Shown: positions 51,795 through 60,958, numbered from the stretch's first letter. The stretch is DNA of 64,000 bases from CALCHA01 sp035548175 (GCA_035548175.1 DASZTO010000062.1:1-64000), one strand, 5' to 3'. Notes: generated from the letters alone by a model not told the origin. Translations and numbers: made by a program.

Positions 51795-52057
51795 TTTCTG
51801 CCCAACTCCCGCAGCTCGACCAATTGGCGTTCGTGCTCCGCGGCGGTCAACAAATCTTCCGTGACGCCATGCGCTTTCAGGATGCCTTCTGCCTGGAGCC
51901 GGGTGATCCCGAGTGCCTCCGCCAATTCGAAGAGCGTCAGTCGCTCGCTACGATAAAGCTCCACCAGCGCGGCTTCCTTCACCGCGCCGTCGAAATCGTT
52001 CAGCGCCGAGCGCAAGCGACGCTCGATACCTTCGGGCAAGTCGAATTGCACGGTCAT
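51791..52057 (-). CDS. UPF0175 family antitoxin
   Basis: An 88-residue protein with an N-terminal strand (MTVQFDLPEGIERRL), then a helix-turn-helix-like segment (RLTLFELAEALGITRLQAEGILKAHGV) typical of UPF0175 antitoxins. It is encoded just before the PIN toxin, as expected for a co-regulated pair, and probably represses its own promoter. The C-terminal acidic helix (AAEHERQLVELRELG) may bind the toxin. Confidence 0.85.
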   Translation of the reverse strand: MTVQFDLPEGIERRLRSALNDFDGAVKEAALVELYRSERLTLFELAEALGITRLQAEGILKAHGVTEDLLTAAEHERQLVELRELGRK

Positions 52058-52105
52058 AGAACACCTGCCATGTCAAGACGCATCGCCATTATTGTAACCA
52101 GACCC

Positions 52106-53362
52106 TCAGTCGCGGGGCACCGTCAGGGCGGGCGTGGAGGGGAAGGGGGTGTTGTTGATGAGGATGTTTTCGAGGGTGAGGCGGGTGATGTGGTCGGCGT
52201 GGAGGGTGGGGGAGTTGGTGAGGGTGAGGTGTATGTTGCGGAGGGTGATGTCGTGGAGGGTGGTGATGGCGCCGGAGAGGGAGCCGAAGGAGGCGAAGGT
52301 GCCGGTGAGGGAGTCGATGGTGAGGTTGGAGAGGGTTCCGTGGGCGGCTTTATCGGGGGGGACTTTGGTGCCGTGGGTGGGTTCGAGGCTGATGACGGTG
52401 CCGGCGCCGTCGAGGGTGATGTCGTGGACGTGGATGTTGGAGTAATTCTGGCCGGGGGTGTCGGGGCGGAGTTTGATGCGGAGCATGGGGAGTTTGCCGG
52501 TGACGGTGCTGTGGTCGAATTCGACGTTCCGGATGATGGTGGCTTCGGTGCCGAGGGAGAGCGCGCCGGCGCCGCGGGCGAAGGTGCAGTGGAGGATGTG
52601 GATGTTGTCAACGGGGGGACTGGGTGGGGACTGGTCGAGGCCGTCGTAGCGGTTGCCTTTGAGGCAGACGCAGTCGTCGTCGACGCTGTAGAAGGAATTC
52701 TGGATGGTGATGTTGTGGGAGCTGTCGATGTCGGTGCCGTCGGTGCTGGGGCCGCGGGATTTGTCGGGGATTTCGAAGCGGCAGTTGTCGATGGTGGAGT
52801 CCTGGCAGTTGTAGAGGTGGAGGTTCCAGGAGGCGGAGTTTTGGAAGTGGACGTTGGCGATGAGGAGGTCGGAGGAGTTGGTGATTTCGCAGAGACGCGG
52901 GCGGCCGGTGGGGAGGTTGGCTTTCCAGTAGGCGGGGCCGTTGCCGTCGAGGGTTCCGGGGCCGGTGAGATGGAAGTGGTCGCAGCGGTCGAGGTTGAGG
53001 AGGGAGGCGGCGTGTTGTTGGAAGTGGCCTTCGAAGCGGACGTTGTCGAGGAGGGGGAAGTCGGCGGGGTTTTTGGAGGCCTGGAGGGTGGCGCCTTGCT
53101 GGAGTTCGATGTTGACGTTGGGTTTGAGGAAGAGGGCTCCGGAGAGGAAGGCGCCTTTGGGAAAGACGAGGGTGGCGCCGCCGGTGGCGGCGGCGTGGTC
53201 GATGGCGGCTTGGAGGGATTTGGTGTTGAGGGTTTTGCCATCGGGGAGGGCGCCCTGGTCGGTGACGAGGATGCGCGGGGGGGCGGGGCGGGTCGGTGAG
53301 GGGGCGGCGAGGGCGGGGGTGGGGAGGAGGGCGGTGAGGAGGAGGGGGAGTTTGGTGAGCAT
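52106..53362 (-). CDS. GH28 family secreted glycoside hydrolase (polygalacturonase-like)
   Basis: A 418-residue secreted right-handed parallel beta-helix enzyme. The signal peptide (LLLTALLPTPALA) is followed by the Pectate-lyase-3-like start (ILVTDQGALPDGKTLNTKSLQAAIDHAAATGG). GH28 catalytic motifs: STDGTDIDSSHNI near 215 (usual NTD), VDDDCVCLKG near 237 (usual DD), GAGALSLGTEA near 268 (GHGxSxGS, with the His replaced by Ala), and LRIKL near 295 (RIK). The lost His suggests altered activity or an inactive binding protein. The ATG at 53362 follows CTCCGGAGG. The long leader element copy B lies just upstream. Confidence 0.85.
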   Translation of the reverse strand: MLTKLPLLLTALLPTPALAAPSPTRPAPPRILVTDQGALPDGKTLNTKSLQAAIDHAAATGGATLVFPKGAFLSGALFLKPNVNIELQQGATLQASKNPADFPLLDNVRFEGHFQQHAASLLNLDRCDHFHLTGPGTLDGNGPAYWKANLPTGRPRLCEITNSSDLLIANVHFQNSASWNLHLYNCQDSTIDNCRFEIPDKSRGPSTDGTDIDSSHNITIQNSFYSVDDDCVCLKGNRYDGLDQSPPSPPVDNIHILHCTFARGAGALSLGTEATIIRNVEFDHSTVTGKLPMLRIKLRPDTPGQNYSNIHVHDITLDGAGTVISLEPTHGTKVPPDKAAHGTLSNLTIDSLTGTFASFGSLSGAITTLHDITLRNIHLTLTNSPTLHADHITRLTLENILINNTPFPSTPALTVPRD

Positions 53363-53423
53363 GGCGGGGCCTCCGGAGGTGGTGTAGTGGAGTGTAGGGG
53401 GAGGGGGAGGCGGGGGGAAATGT

Positions 53424-54221
53424 GGGGTTTTCTTCGATGTATCGGGGGTGTTTTGCAAAAAAGGGTGAGTTTTTGCCGTTGTGTATTTTGCGGATTGAGG
53501 TTTTTGTGCTTGTGTATGAGGTTTTTGGGGAAATTGGACACAGCTTTCCCTCGCCCGGCCCAGACGACGGAAACACGAAGACACGAAGGGATGAAGCCCC
53601 CCCCGACCACGATGGGTTTTTGGGGTGGTTTGGGTCATGGCGCAGTGCTCCTTATTGTCTATAGAGGGGTGGTGCGCCCAGTTTGTGCGCACACAGAGGG
53701 GGGGGGAATTTGGGTAAGGGGTTGGGGTTGTGGGGGTTGGGGCGGGAATTTTGGCGCGCGAATGTTTTTGGGGCGTGCCAGGTTGTGCGCGCGGGGAGGA
53801 GTGACATGGTGACAAGGTGGCAAGGTGACAAGGTGACAAGGTGGCAAGGTGAAACGGGGGGGGACGCGGAGACAAGGAGACAAGGAGACAGGGGGACACG
53901 GAGACAAGGGGACAGGGGGACAGGGGGACCGGAGGGGGGCAGGGGGACAAGGTGGGCATGGGAGCGGGTTTGGGAGGTGCGGATTTTCGTGGATGTTGGG
54001 GTCGGGGAGGGGTAAGGTGAGGGGGAAGGAGCTTCCGTAATGGGAACGGGTTTGCTGAGAGATGACGGGCATTGGCAAGGGGGCGAGCGTTGGGGGCGAT
54101 TCAGATTTAAGAGTTTAAATGCTTATTTATCTGCATGTGGTTGGAGGCGGCCAGGATATTTGACCCCTTCAATCGTGCTGCGCCAGGAAGGGGACGTAAA
54201 ATGACTCCTGACCCCTTATTT
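53424..54221 (-). repeat. Long duplicated leader element, copy B
   Basis: The inverted counterpart of 34571-35451, ~800 bp, upstream of the GH28 gene. It keeps the same order of landmarks but has more copies of the CCTTGTC/CCCCCTGTC-type tandem units and no MITE: the site GGTCAGGAGTCATTTT is uninterrupted. The AAGGAGCACTGCGCCATG segment is present, with an open frame from 53638 running into the GH28 frame, but the peptide is out of frame relative to copy A. Confidence 0.85.
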
Positions 54222-54256
54222 CGCCCTCAGGGGATGGCGCGGGTGAGGGAGTTGGG

Positions 54257-54382
54257 TGGCGTTCACAATCCGGGTAGCGATTGACCATCGCGGCCCTAAC
54301 CCCTCCCCCGTTCCCGCTCCCCCCCCCCGCCACGCTCCCTCACGGTCGCGTCTCGGAAGTTTATCCGGATCGGGAACTACAC
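54257..54382. repeat. Palindromic ~110-bp element, copy 1
   Basis: Left end GTTCACAATCCGGGTAGCG and right end TTATCCGGATCGGGAACTACAC are imperfect inverted repeats. The core contains TCCCTCACGGTCGCGTCTCGG. This copy is the most degenerate at its left end and lies just past the stop of the 54409 gene. Confidence 0.75.
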
Positions 54383-54408
54383 TCAGGAAGTTTGGGGGGT
54401 CGCCTGGA

Positions 54409-55476
54409 TCAGCGGCCGGTGGTGGCGTTGCGGACGGGGTACATGACGATGTCGAAGGGGGGTTGGTTGGCGGTGAGCTCTGGGCCGTGGGAGCGGGAGG
54501 CGGGGATTCCACCGTAGGGAGCGGGGCCGGGGGAGGGGGCGGCGGAGGTGGTCCAGATGTTGTCGGTGGGGGAGGCGAGGGGTGTGCGGCAGAATTCGGC
54601 GTGGCCATCGGCGAAGGCGACGTTCTGGCCGTCGCCCTTGTGGTTGGGGGAATTCCACTGGGCGGGGAGCTTGGGACGAGTGGCGGTGGTGAGAGTGCGC
54701 GGCGGGGAGCCGGTGCTATCTTCGGGGGCCATGTCGGCGGCGACGGGGATGCCGGCGTCGGTTGTGTTTTTCCACCAGGCGCCGACGGTGCCGTCGGCTT
54801 TCCAAGGGTAGGCGAAGGAGTAGCTGAGCTGGGAGAGGGACTGGAAGTTGTCGTAGGCGCGGCCGGCGGGGTCGGTCTGGGCGGCGGGGCGGGTGACGAA
54901 GGGATCGTCTGGGCAGATGAAGCCTTTGGGGGCGACCTGACCGCGGAGGACGAGGATCCAGGCGCAGGCGGTGACGCTGCCGGCCTGGGCGGGGGTGCGG
55001 GTGTAGTAGCTGGCGAGGGCGGCATCGGGGGTTGGGGCGGTGGAGGCGGTGGGGGAATTGAGTGCGGCGTTGTAGGGGGCGTAGGAAACGACGGGGAAGG
55101 AGTCATCGTTTTCGTTGGCGTAGACGATCATGGATTGGGCGATGCCTTTGAGGTTGGCGGCGCAGGCGCTGCGGCCGGAGAGGGGACCGCTGTGCGAGCC
55201 AGGAGCCATTGTCAGGACGAAGAGGTCGAGGAGGATTCCGACGCAGAAGCTGGTGAGGCCGATGGTTCCGGCCCATTCTGCGTAGCCGAGGCCGCCGAGC
55301 TTTCCGCGGCTGCGTTCGATTCGCATTTGCGCCAGGGTTCCGAGGCCGAGGGCGAGCAGGCCGGGGAGGATGAGGAAGGAGAGGAGAAAGAGGGCGATGC
55401 TTGTGATGAACGCGGCGCCGGCGAGGCGGCTGACGCGACTTGGGGGTTGGGAGTTGGTGAGGTCGGTGTGGGACAT
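54409..55476 (-). CDS. Membrane protein with pseudopilin-like H-x9-DG domain
   Basis: A 355-residue protein. Two N-terminal transmembrane helices (AAFITSIALFLLSFLILPGLLALGLG and IGLTSFCVGILLDLFVLTM) resemble DUF4190-type anchors. The outer domain starts SACAANLKGIAQSMIVYANEN, as in planctomycete pseudopilin/DUF1559 proteins, and carries HKGDGQNVAFADGHAEF near 290, an H-x9-D-G motif common in that group. GGAGGAGG before the ATG at 55476 sets the start even though the frame is open further upstream. These proteins are abundant in planctomycetes; the role is unknown. Confidence 0.8.
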   Translation of the reverse strand: MSHTDLTNSQPPSRVSRLAGAAFITSIALFLLSFLILPGLLALGLGTLAQMRIERSRGKLGGLGYAEWAGTIGLTSFCVGILLDLFVLTMAPGSHSGPLSGRSACAANLKGIAQSMIVYANENDDSFPVVSYAPYNAALNSPTASTAPTPDAALASYYTRTPAQAGSVTACAWILVLRGQVAPKGFICPDDPFVTRPAAQTDPAGRAYDNFQSLSQLSYSFAYPWKADGTVGAWWKNTTDAGIPVAADMAPEDSTGSPPRTLTTATRPKLPAQWNSPNHKGDGQNVAFADGHAEFCRTPLASPTDNIWTTSAAPSPGPAPYGGIPASRSHGPELTANQPPFDIVMYPVRNATTGR

Positions 55477-55534
55477 GAAGTGGCCTCCTCCAGCACGGAG
55501 GTTGTACGGCGACGGGGGGGGGAAGGTTCGGGAA

Positions 55535-55577
55535 CGACGGTAAATGGCCACGAAAAGCACGAAAGGCAAGAAAGGAT
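55535..55577 (+). repeat. 9-bp-period repeat block
   Basis: Contains ACGACGGTAAATGGCCACGA followed by AAAGCACGAAAGGCAAGAAAGG, the same module as at 8928 and 63931. Confidence 0.75.
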
Positions 55578-55942
55578 AAGGGGGTTGGCGGGGGCTAATT
55601 CTGGTTGAAATCTGGAGGGGGCTGTTGGTGGTGGGGAGGAACAAGGGGCGGGAGGCGGGTGGCCGATAATGGAGGTGGTTTTGATAGTGGGGGGCTGGTT
55701 TGTGGCGGGGGGTGGGTTTGGGGGGAGCAAGATCGATGGTGGGGGCGGGATTTGGTCGAAGAAGAGGGGCTTGTGGTCGGTGTTTTTGCAACTGAAGCGT
55801 AGAGGGTTTTGGAACTGATGCCGATACCACCGCGACCGTTTGGGAGTCCGCTGTCGTCTCCGAGTCAGCCTCAGCGGGCACTGCTACCGCCAAAGCCGAT
55901 GCCGGCGCAGGGTGACCCCGCCCCCTCCACTCCCACCCACCA

Positions 55943-55970
55943 CGCTCCCTTACGGTCGCGTCTCGGAATG
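55943..55970 (+). repeat. Fragment of the palindromic element
   Basis: Only the core CACGCTCCCTTACGGTCGCG and following TCTCGGAA is present; neither terminal arm is recognisable. Confidence 0.6.
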
Positions 55971-56019
55971 CCGGGTGGGGGAGCGGTTGTCGTGCCGAGC
56001 GAACGGACGCCGATGCCGG

Positions 56020-56125
56020 GTGTAGTTCATGTTTCGGGTAGCGGTCGCACATGGCGGCATTCCCCCCTCCCCCACTCTCCCTCACGGTCGCGTCTCGGAA
56101 GTTTACCCGGATCGAGAACTACACC
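56020..56125. repeat. Palindromic ~110-bp element, copy 2
   Basis: Ends GTGTAGTTCATGTTTCGGGT and ACCCGGATCGAGAACTACAC are inverted repeats with a ~65-bp core (ATGGCGGCATTCCCCCC, then CTCCCTCACGGTCGCGTCTC). CCGATGCC occurs close to both sides (56010-56017 and 56127-56134), a possible target duplication. Confidence 0.85.
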
Positions 56126-56230
56126 CCCGATGCCAAAAGCGGCGGGGGCACTAACACCCCCACCCCCTGTGTCTGATAAAATCCCTGGTCTGCAATCATC
56201 CTGTTGAGTTGTGGTCTCTGACGAGCTGGT

Positions 56231-58504
56231 GTGCCCTTGCCGATTGAACGTCCGACATTTCATGAATCGTGGTATCGGGTGGCGGAGCTGCATCCGCGGT
56301 TGCGGTCGACGGTGCAGATATCGCGGCAGCATTTTCGTTCGCAGCCGTGGCACGTGGTGCAGGACCACACGAACAACGCATTTTTCCGGCTGGCGGAACC
56401 GGCATATCGGTTCATCGGGCTGCTGGATGGGAAGCGGTCGGTGGCGGATGCGTGGAAGCTGGTGAATGATCAGCTGGGGGATGATGCGCCGACGCAGGGG
56501 GAGGTGATTCAGCTGCTGGGGCAGTTGTACACGGCGAACCTTTTGCAGGCGGAGGTGCCTGCGGATACGCACACGCTGTTTTTGCGGTACAAGAAGCGGC
56601 GTTCGCGGGAGGTGTCGTCGTACTTGATGAACATCATGTTTGCGCGGGTGCCGCTGGTGGATCCGGACGCATTTCTGGAGAAATGGCTGCCGCTGCTGGG
56701 GTGGATCTTTTCGCCGGTGGGGTTTGTGGTGTGGGCGATTTTGATTGGGTCGGGGTGTTACGCGATTTCGCAGGTTCCGAAGTGGCCGTCGCAGATTCTG
56801 AATTCGGCGAGCGGGATATTGAACGCGGACAATTTGATTTTGTTGTACATCGCGTTTGCGTGCATCAAGGCGTGCCACGAGATGGGGCATGCGATTTCGT
56901 GCAAGAAGTTCGGGAGGCAGAGCGGGACGGGGGGCGAGGTGCACACGATCGGGATCATGTTTTTGATTTTCACGCCGGTGCCGTACGTGGATGCGTCGTC
57001 ATCGTGGGCGTTGACGAACAAGTGGCACCGGGCGATCGTGGGAGCGGCGGGGATGTGGGTGGAGCTGGCGATCGCGTCGGTGGCGGCGATGGTGTGGGCG
57101 AACACGAAGGACCCTTCGTCGCTGCATGCTTTTGCGTACAACGTGATGTTCGTGGCGGGGTTCTCGACGATCCTGTTCAATGCGAACCCGCTGCTGCGGT
57201 ATGACGGTTATTACATGCTGTCGGACCTGCTAGAGATACCGAACCTGGGGCAGCGGTCGAAGGAGTACATTTTTTATCTCGTGAAGAAGTACGTGTGGAA
57301 CGTGCGGTTTGCGAGGAATCCGGCGTATTCGGCGTCGGAGCAGGTGTGGCTGTTTTTCTATGCGATCGCGTCGTTTCTGATGCGGGCGGTGGTGTCGTTC
57401 GGGATCATGTTTTACCTGGCGCGGGTGCTGAACGGGGTGCTGATTTTCCTGGCGGTGGCGATGGGGGTGGCGGCGATCATCACATGGGTGCTGATGCCGA
57501 TCGGGAAATTTCTGCATTACCTGGCGACGAACAGCGAGCTGGCGCGGGTTCGGACGCGTGCGATCGGGACGACGGCGGCGGCGGTGGGAGCGGTGGTGGC
57601 GGGGATCGGTGCGATTCCGCTGCCGGACCGGTCGCGGGCGGATGGCGTGGTGGAGCCGCTGGAGATGCGGGAGGTATTTGCGGGGGCGGACGGATTTGTG
57701 CAATCGACGCCGGCGTTGGATTTGGCGCCGGCGGGAGACGGGTTGAAGGTTCCGTATGCGGCGGCGAAGACGACGCTGATATCGGAATACAGCCCGGAGA
57801 TGGCGGCGGAGCGTGCGGGTCTGGTTGCGAACTGGGAGTATTACAAGGTGCGGCGTGCGATGGAGGCGGCGACGGATCCGGGGAAGGCGAAGGGGGAAGA
57901 GGACCAGATGAACGGGTATGCGCAGCAGATTCAGGAACTGGACCAGCGGATGGCGGCGTTGCGGGTGGACGCGCCGATTTCGGGGGAGCTGGTGCTGCCG
58001 GACCTGGAGTCGAAGGAGCATGGGTATTTGAATCGGGGGGAGAGTTTGGGGTACATGGCGTCGCTGGATCATTTGATTATCCGGGCGGCGGCGTCGAACG
58101 AGCTGGCGGGGCCGATCGCGAAGGAAGTGAACCGGGAGGTGGAGATACGTGTGAAGGGTCGTCCGGACATTGTGTTGAGCGGTCGGATCAAGGAGATACC
58201 GACTGCGGGCTCGACGCAGCTACCGTCGGCGGCGTTGGGGTATACGCTGGGCGGGGACATCAACACGTCGCCGGAGGATCGTCAGGGGACGAAGACGGTG
58301 GAGAATTTTTTTGAGGTGAGGATAGACGATTTGCAGGTGGTGAAGGCGCCGCCGGAGGTGAAGTCGGCGTACACGGCGGCGCATAGGCTGCCGCTGTATC
58401 CGGGGCAGCGGGTGGTGGTGAGGTTTTCGTTTGAGAAGAAGCCGCTGGCGTCGCAGGTGTGGACGTCGTTGTTGCAGTTGTTCCAGAAGAAGTTCCGGAT
58501 GTAG
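56231..58504 (+). CDS. M50 metalloprotease/HlyD-like fusion membrane protein
   Basis: A 757-residue inner-membrane protein. The N-terminal ~110 residues look PqqD-like (FFRLAEPAYRFIGLLDGKRSVADAWK). Then come a site-2-protease (M50) core with zinc motif HEMGH at ~216-220 and the second motif FNANPLLRYDGYYMLSDLLEIPN near 325, many transmembrane helices, and a C-terminal HlyD-like adaptor (GVVEPLEMREVFAGADGFVQ near 475, coiled coil AEERAGL...ELDQRMAALRVDAPISGELV). It resembles peptide-zinc-metalloprotease/exporter proteins found in planctomycetes. It starts with GTG. The secA-like gene follows 180 bases later, suggesting a joint role in export. Confidence 0.85.
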   Translation: MPLPIERPTFHESWYRVAELHPRLRSTVQISRQHFRSQPWHVVQDHTNNAFFRLAEPAYRFIGLLDGKRSVADAWKLVNDQLGDDAPTQGEVIQLLGQLYTANLLQAEVPADTHTLFLRYKKRRSREVSSYLMNIMFARVPLVDPDAFLEKWLPLLGWIFSPVGFVVWAILIGSGCYAISQVPKWPSQILNSASGILNADNLILLYIAFACIKACHEMGHAISCKKFGRQSGTGGEVHTIGIMFLIFTPVPYVDASSSWALTNKWHRAIVGAAGMWVELAIASVAAMVWANTKDPSSLHAFAYNVMFVAGFSTILFNANPLLRYDGYYMLSDLLEIPNLGQRSKEYIFYLVKKYVWNVRFARNPAYSASEQVWLFFYAIASFLMRAVVSFGIMFYLARVLNGVLIFLAVAMGVAAIITWVLMPIGKFLHYLATNSELARVRTRAIGTTAAAVGAVVAGIGAIPLPDRSRADGVVEPLEMREVFAGADGFVQSTPALDLAPAGDGLKVPYAAAKTTLISEYSPEMAAERAGLVANWEYYKVRRAMEAATDPGKAKGEEDQMNGYAQQIQELDQRMAALRVDAPISGELVLPDLESKEHGYLNRGESLGYMASLDHLIIRAAASNELAGPIAKEVNREVEIRVKGRPDIVLSGRIKEIPTAGSTQLPSAALGYTLGGDINTSPEDRQGTKTVENFFEVRIDDLQVVKAPPEVKSAYTAAHRLPLYPGQRVVVRFSFEKKPLASQVWTSLLQLFQKKFRM

Positions 58505-58544
58505 TTTCGCGTCGATATCGAGTTATCTTTTGAGAGCGTTGAAG

Positions 58545-58666
58545 ATGAACCACGGAGGACACGGAGTTCACGGAGAGCCGAAGACGGGCGTGGCGGCCTG
58601 AGCGGTTTCCGTGGAAATTGTCGGTCGTTCTCTGTGTTCTGCGTGTTCTCGGTGGTTTTGATTTAA
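58545..58666. repeat. Compact inverted pair of 9-mer repeats
   Basis: CCACGGAGGACACGGAGTTC (left, from 58549) faces CGTTCTCTGTGTTCTGCGTG then TTCTCGGTGGTTTTG (right, 58622-58662) across ~45 bp. It forms a hairpin between the M50 gene and secA. Confidence 0.8.
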
Positions 58667-58684
58667 GCGGTTGGTTGAGTCTGC

Positions 58685-60793
58685 ATGGCGACGAATGTTT
58701 CATTGTTTCCGGGGTCGGAGTCGACGGAGGAGACGCCGGCGTTGAATACGCGGGCGACGGGGCCGGCGGTGACGGTGGGGATACCGTCGGCGACGTGGCG
58801 GATGCTGGCGTCGCAGATAAGGACGGAGCCTTTGCCGTCGAATCTGGATGCGGCGTTCGACACGATGCGGGGGTATCTGTCGCGTGCGAAGTATCGGACG
58901 GGGGGGTATCTGGCGCGGGCGAAGAAGGTGCTGGCGCTGGAGAAGGTGTATGGGAAGATGTCGGATGGGGCGTTGCGGGAGAAGGCGCTGGATTTGCGGG
59001 CGTTGTATCGGACGGGGAAGGAGAAGAAGCGGGATTTGCTGCACGCGATGGCGGTGGTGCGGGAGGTGGCGTCGCGGAAGCGGTCGGAGAAGCATTACCT
59101 GGTGCAGGTGGCGGGCGGGCTGGCGATGGCGGACGGGTGCGTGGCGGAGATGGCGACGGGGGAAGGCAAGACGCTGACGGCGACGCTGGCGGCGACGGTG
59201 TTCGGGTGGCGGGGGAAGGGCTGCCACGTGTTGACGGTGAACGATTACCTGGCGAAGCGCGATGCGGAGCTGATGCGGGGGGTGTATGAGTTTCTGGGGC
59301 TGACGGTGGCGTTCATCCAGGGGGATTTCAAGCCGGACGAGCGGCGGGAGGCGTATCGGGCGGACATCACGTATTGCACGAACAAGGAAGTGTGCGCGGA
59401 CTTTCTGCGGGACCGGCTGGCGCTGGGGCGGCTGCGGGATCTGCCGGCGGCGCTGCTGGGGAAGATGCTGTACGGTCAGGGGACGGAGCGGCTGGTGATG
59501 CGGGGTCTGGCGGCGGCGATCGTGGACGAGGCGGATTCGATCCTGGTGGATGAAGCGGTGACGCCGCTGATTATCTCGGGGGAGGCGCCCAACGAAGAGC
59601 AGGTGGAGGCGTTCAAGCAGGCGGCGGACGTGGCGCTGCGGCTGGTGCAGCAGAAGCATTACACGGTGAATCCGCGGTATCGGGAGGTGGAGCTGACGGA
59701 TGAGGGGTTTCATTATGTGATGGATTTGACGGAGGGGCTGGGGGGCGTGTGGAACGGAGCGCGGCGTGCGGAGGAGCTGGTGACGCAGGCGTTGACGGCG
59801 CGGGAGTTTTATCTGCGAGGGAAGCAGTATGTGGTGGCGAAGGGGTGCGGCGGGGCGGCGGACGCGTGCGATCCGGAGGAGGAGAAGGTGGTGATCGTGG
59901 ATGAGTTCACGGGGCGGTTGATGCCGGACCGGACGTGGCGGGAGGGGCTGCACCAGGCGATCGAGGCGAAGGAGCAATTGCACATCAATCCGCCGAAGGA
60001 CACGTATGCGCGGATGTCGTTCCAGCGTTTTTTCCGGTCGTATCGGACGCTGGCGGGGATGACGGGGACGGGGCTGGAGGCGCGGCGTGAGTTCTGGCAG
60101 ATTTATCATTTGCCGGTGGTGCTGATACCGACGAACAAGCCGTGCATTCGGACGCAGTATCGGGATGTGGTGTTTGCGACGGAGGATGCGAAGTACAAGG
60201 CGATCGTGGCGGAGATTCAGCGGCTGCATGCGACGGGGCAGCCGCTGTTGATCGGGACGCGGTCGGTGAAGCATTCGGAGCGGCTGTCGGAGATGCTGCA
60301 GGCGCTGGGGCTGGATCACCAGGTGCTCAACGCGGTGCGGCATGCGGAGGAGGCGCAGATCGTGGCGGGGGCGGGAGCGATGCATCGGATCACAGTGGCG
60401 ACGAACATGGCGGGTCGCGGGACGGACATCAAGCTGGCGCGCGGGGTGCCGGAGCTGGGGGGTCTGGCGGTGGTGGCGGCGGAGCGGAACGAGACGCGGC
60501 GTGTGGATCGGCAGTTGTTCGGTCGTGCGGCGCGGCAGGGGGATCCTGGGCGTGCGCAGGCGTATGTGTCGCTGGAGGATGAACTGCTGGAGCGCAATGC
60601 GCCGAAGCTGGTGAAGGTGTTTCGGGGGATGCATCGGATGGCGGGGGATGGGCCGTTGAAGAATCCGCTGCTGGGGGTGTTGTTCAAGCGGGCGCAGGCG
60701 AAGGCGCAGCGGATGGCGCGGGCGCAGCGGAAGATGGTGTTGACGACGGATGACTGGCTGGATGAATCGCTGGGGTTTGCGGGGAGCGAATGA
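58685..60793 (+). CDS. SecA paralog lacking the C-terminal tail
   Basis: A 702-residue SecA-type ATPase. Walker A MATGEGKT near 157, HVLTVNDYLAKRDAE near 180, DEAD-box VDEADSILVDEAVTPLIISG near 281, TNMAGRGTDIKLARG near 577 and RRVDRQLFGRAARQGDPG near 610 are intact, so it should be an active motor. It is ~200 residues shorter than housekeeping SecA: it stops soon after the second motor domain, and the C-terminal zinc-binding linker is absent. An extra ~45 residues precede the core. It is probably a second SecA working with the M50/HlyD protein next door rather than the general SecA. Confidence 0.88.
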   Translation: MATNVSLFPGSESTEETPALNTRATGPAVTVGIPSATWRMLASQIRTEPLPSNLDAAFDTMRGYLSRAKYRTGGYLARAKKVLALEKVYGKMSDGALREKALDLRALYRTGKEKKRDLLHAMAVVREVASRKRSEKHYLVQVAGGLAMADGCVAEMATGEGKTLTATLAATVFGWRGKGCHVLTVNDYLAKRDAELMRGVYEFLGLTVAFIQGDFKPDERREAYRADITYCTNKEVCADFLRDRLALGRLRDLPAALLGKMLYGQGTERLVMRGLAAAIVDEADSILVDEAVTPLIISGEAPNEEQVEAFKQAADVALRLVQQKHYTVNPRYREVELTDEGFHYVMDLTEGLGGVWNGARRAEELVTQALTAREFYLRGKQYVVAKGCGGAADACDPEEEKVVIVDEFTGRLMPDRTWREGLHQAIEAKEQLHINPPKDTYARMSFQRFFRSYRTLAGMTGTGLEARREFWQIYHLPVVLIPTNKPCIRTQYRDVVFATEDAKYKAIVAEIQRLHATGQPLLIGTRSVKHSERLSEMLQALGLDHQVLNAVRHAEEAQIVAGAGAMHRITVATNMAGRGTDIKLARGVPELGGLAVVAAERNETRRVDRQLFGRAARQGDPGRAQAYVSLEDELLERNAPKLVKVFRGMHRMAGDGPLKNPLLGVLFKRAQAKAQRMARAQRKMVLTTDDWLDESLGFAGSE

Positions 60794-60852
60794 GAGGGGG
60801 GAGGGGGGCGGTGCGGGGTGTGCTGCGGCTGGTTGGTGCGGAGGGGGATCAA

Positions 60853-60958
60853 AACCACGGAGGGCACGGAGGACACGGAGGGGACGACGACGATCCCCCC
60901 CGCCCGACGTAAATTGGCCACGAAAGGCACCAAAGACACGAAAGCTGCGATCTAAAAC
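60853..60958 (+). repeat. 9-bp-period repeat block
   Basis: CCACGGAGGGCACGGAGGAC units are followed by GACGACGACGATCC, then the module GACGTAAATTGGCCACGAAA and CACGAAAGCTGCGATCT. Two unit types (CACGGAGGA and CACGAAGGA) thus occur in one block. Confidence 0.8.

Larger units (their letters stand above)
55477..56230. other. Repeat-bearing intergenic region
   Basis: This 754-bp gap between divergent genes holds a 9-mer block (55535-55577), a fragment of the palindromic element (55943-55970) and a full copy (56020-56125). The rest is G-rich filler without recognisable genes. Confidence 0.55.

Noticed and set aside
54256..55608. 450-codon plus-strand Gly/Glu-rich frame
   Set aside because: It is antisense to the membrane protein at 54409-55476, which has transmembrane helices, a ribosome site and a known motif.
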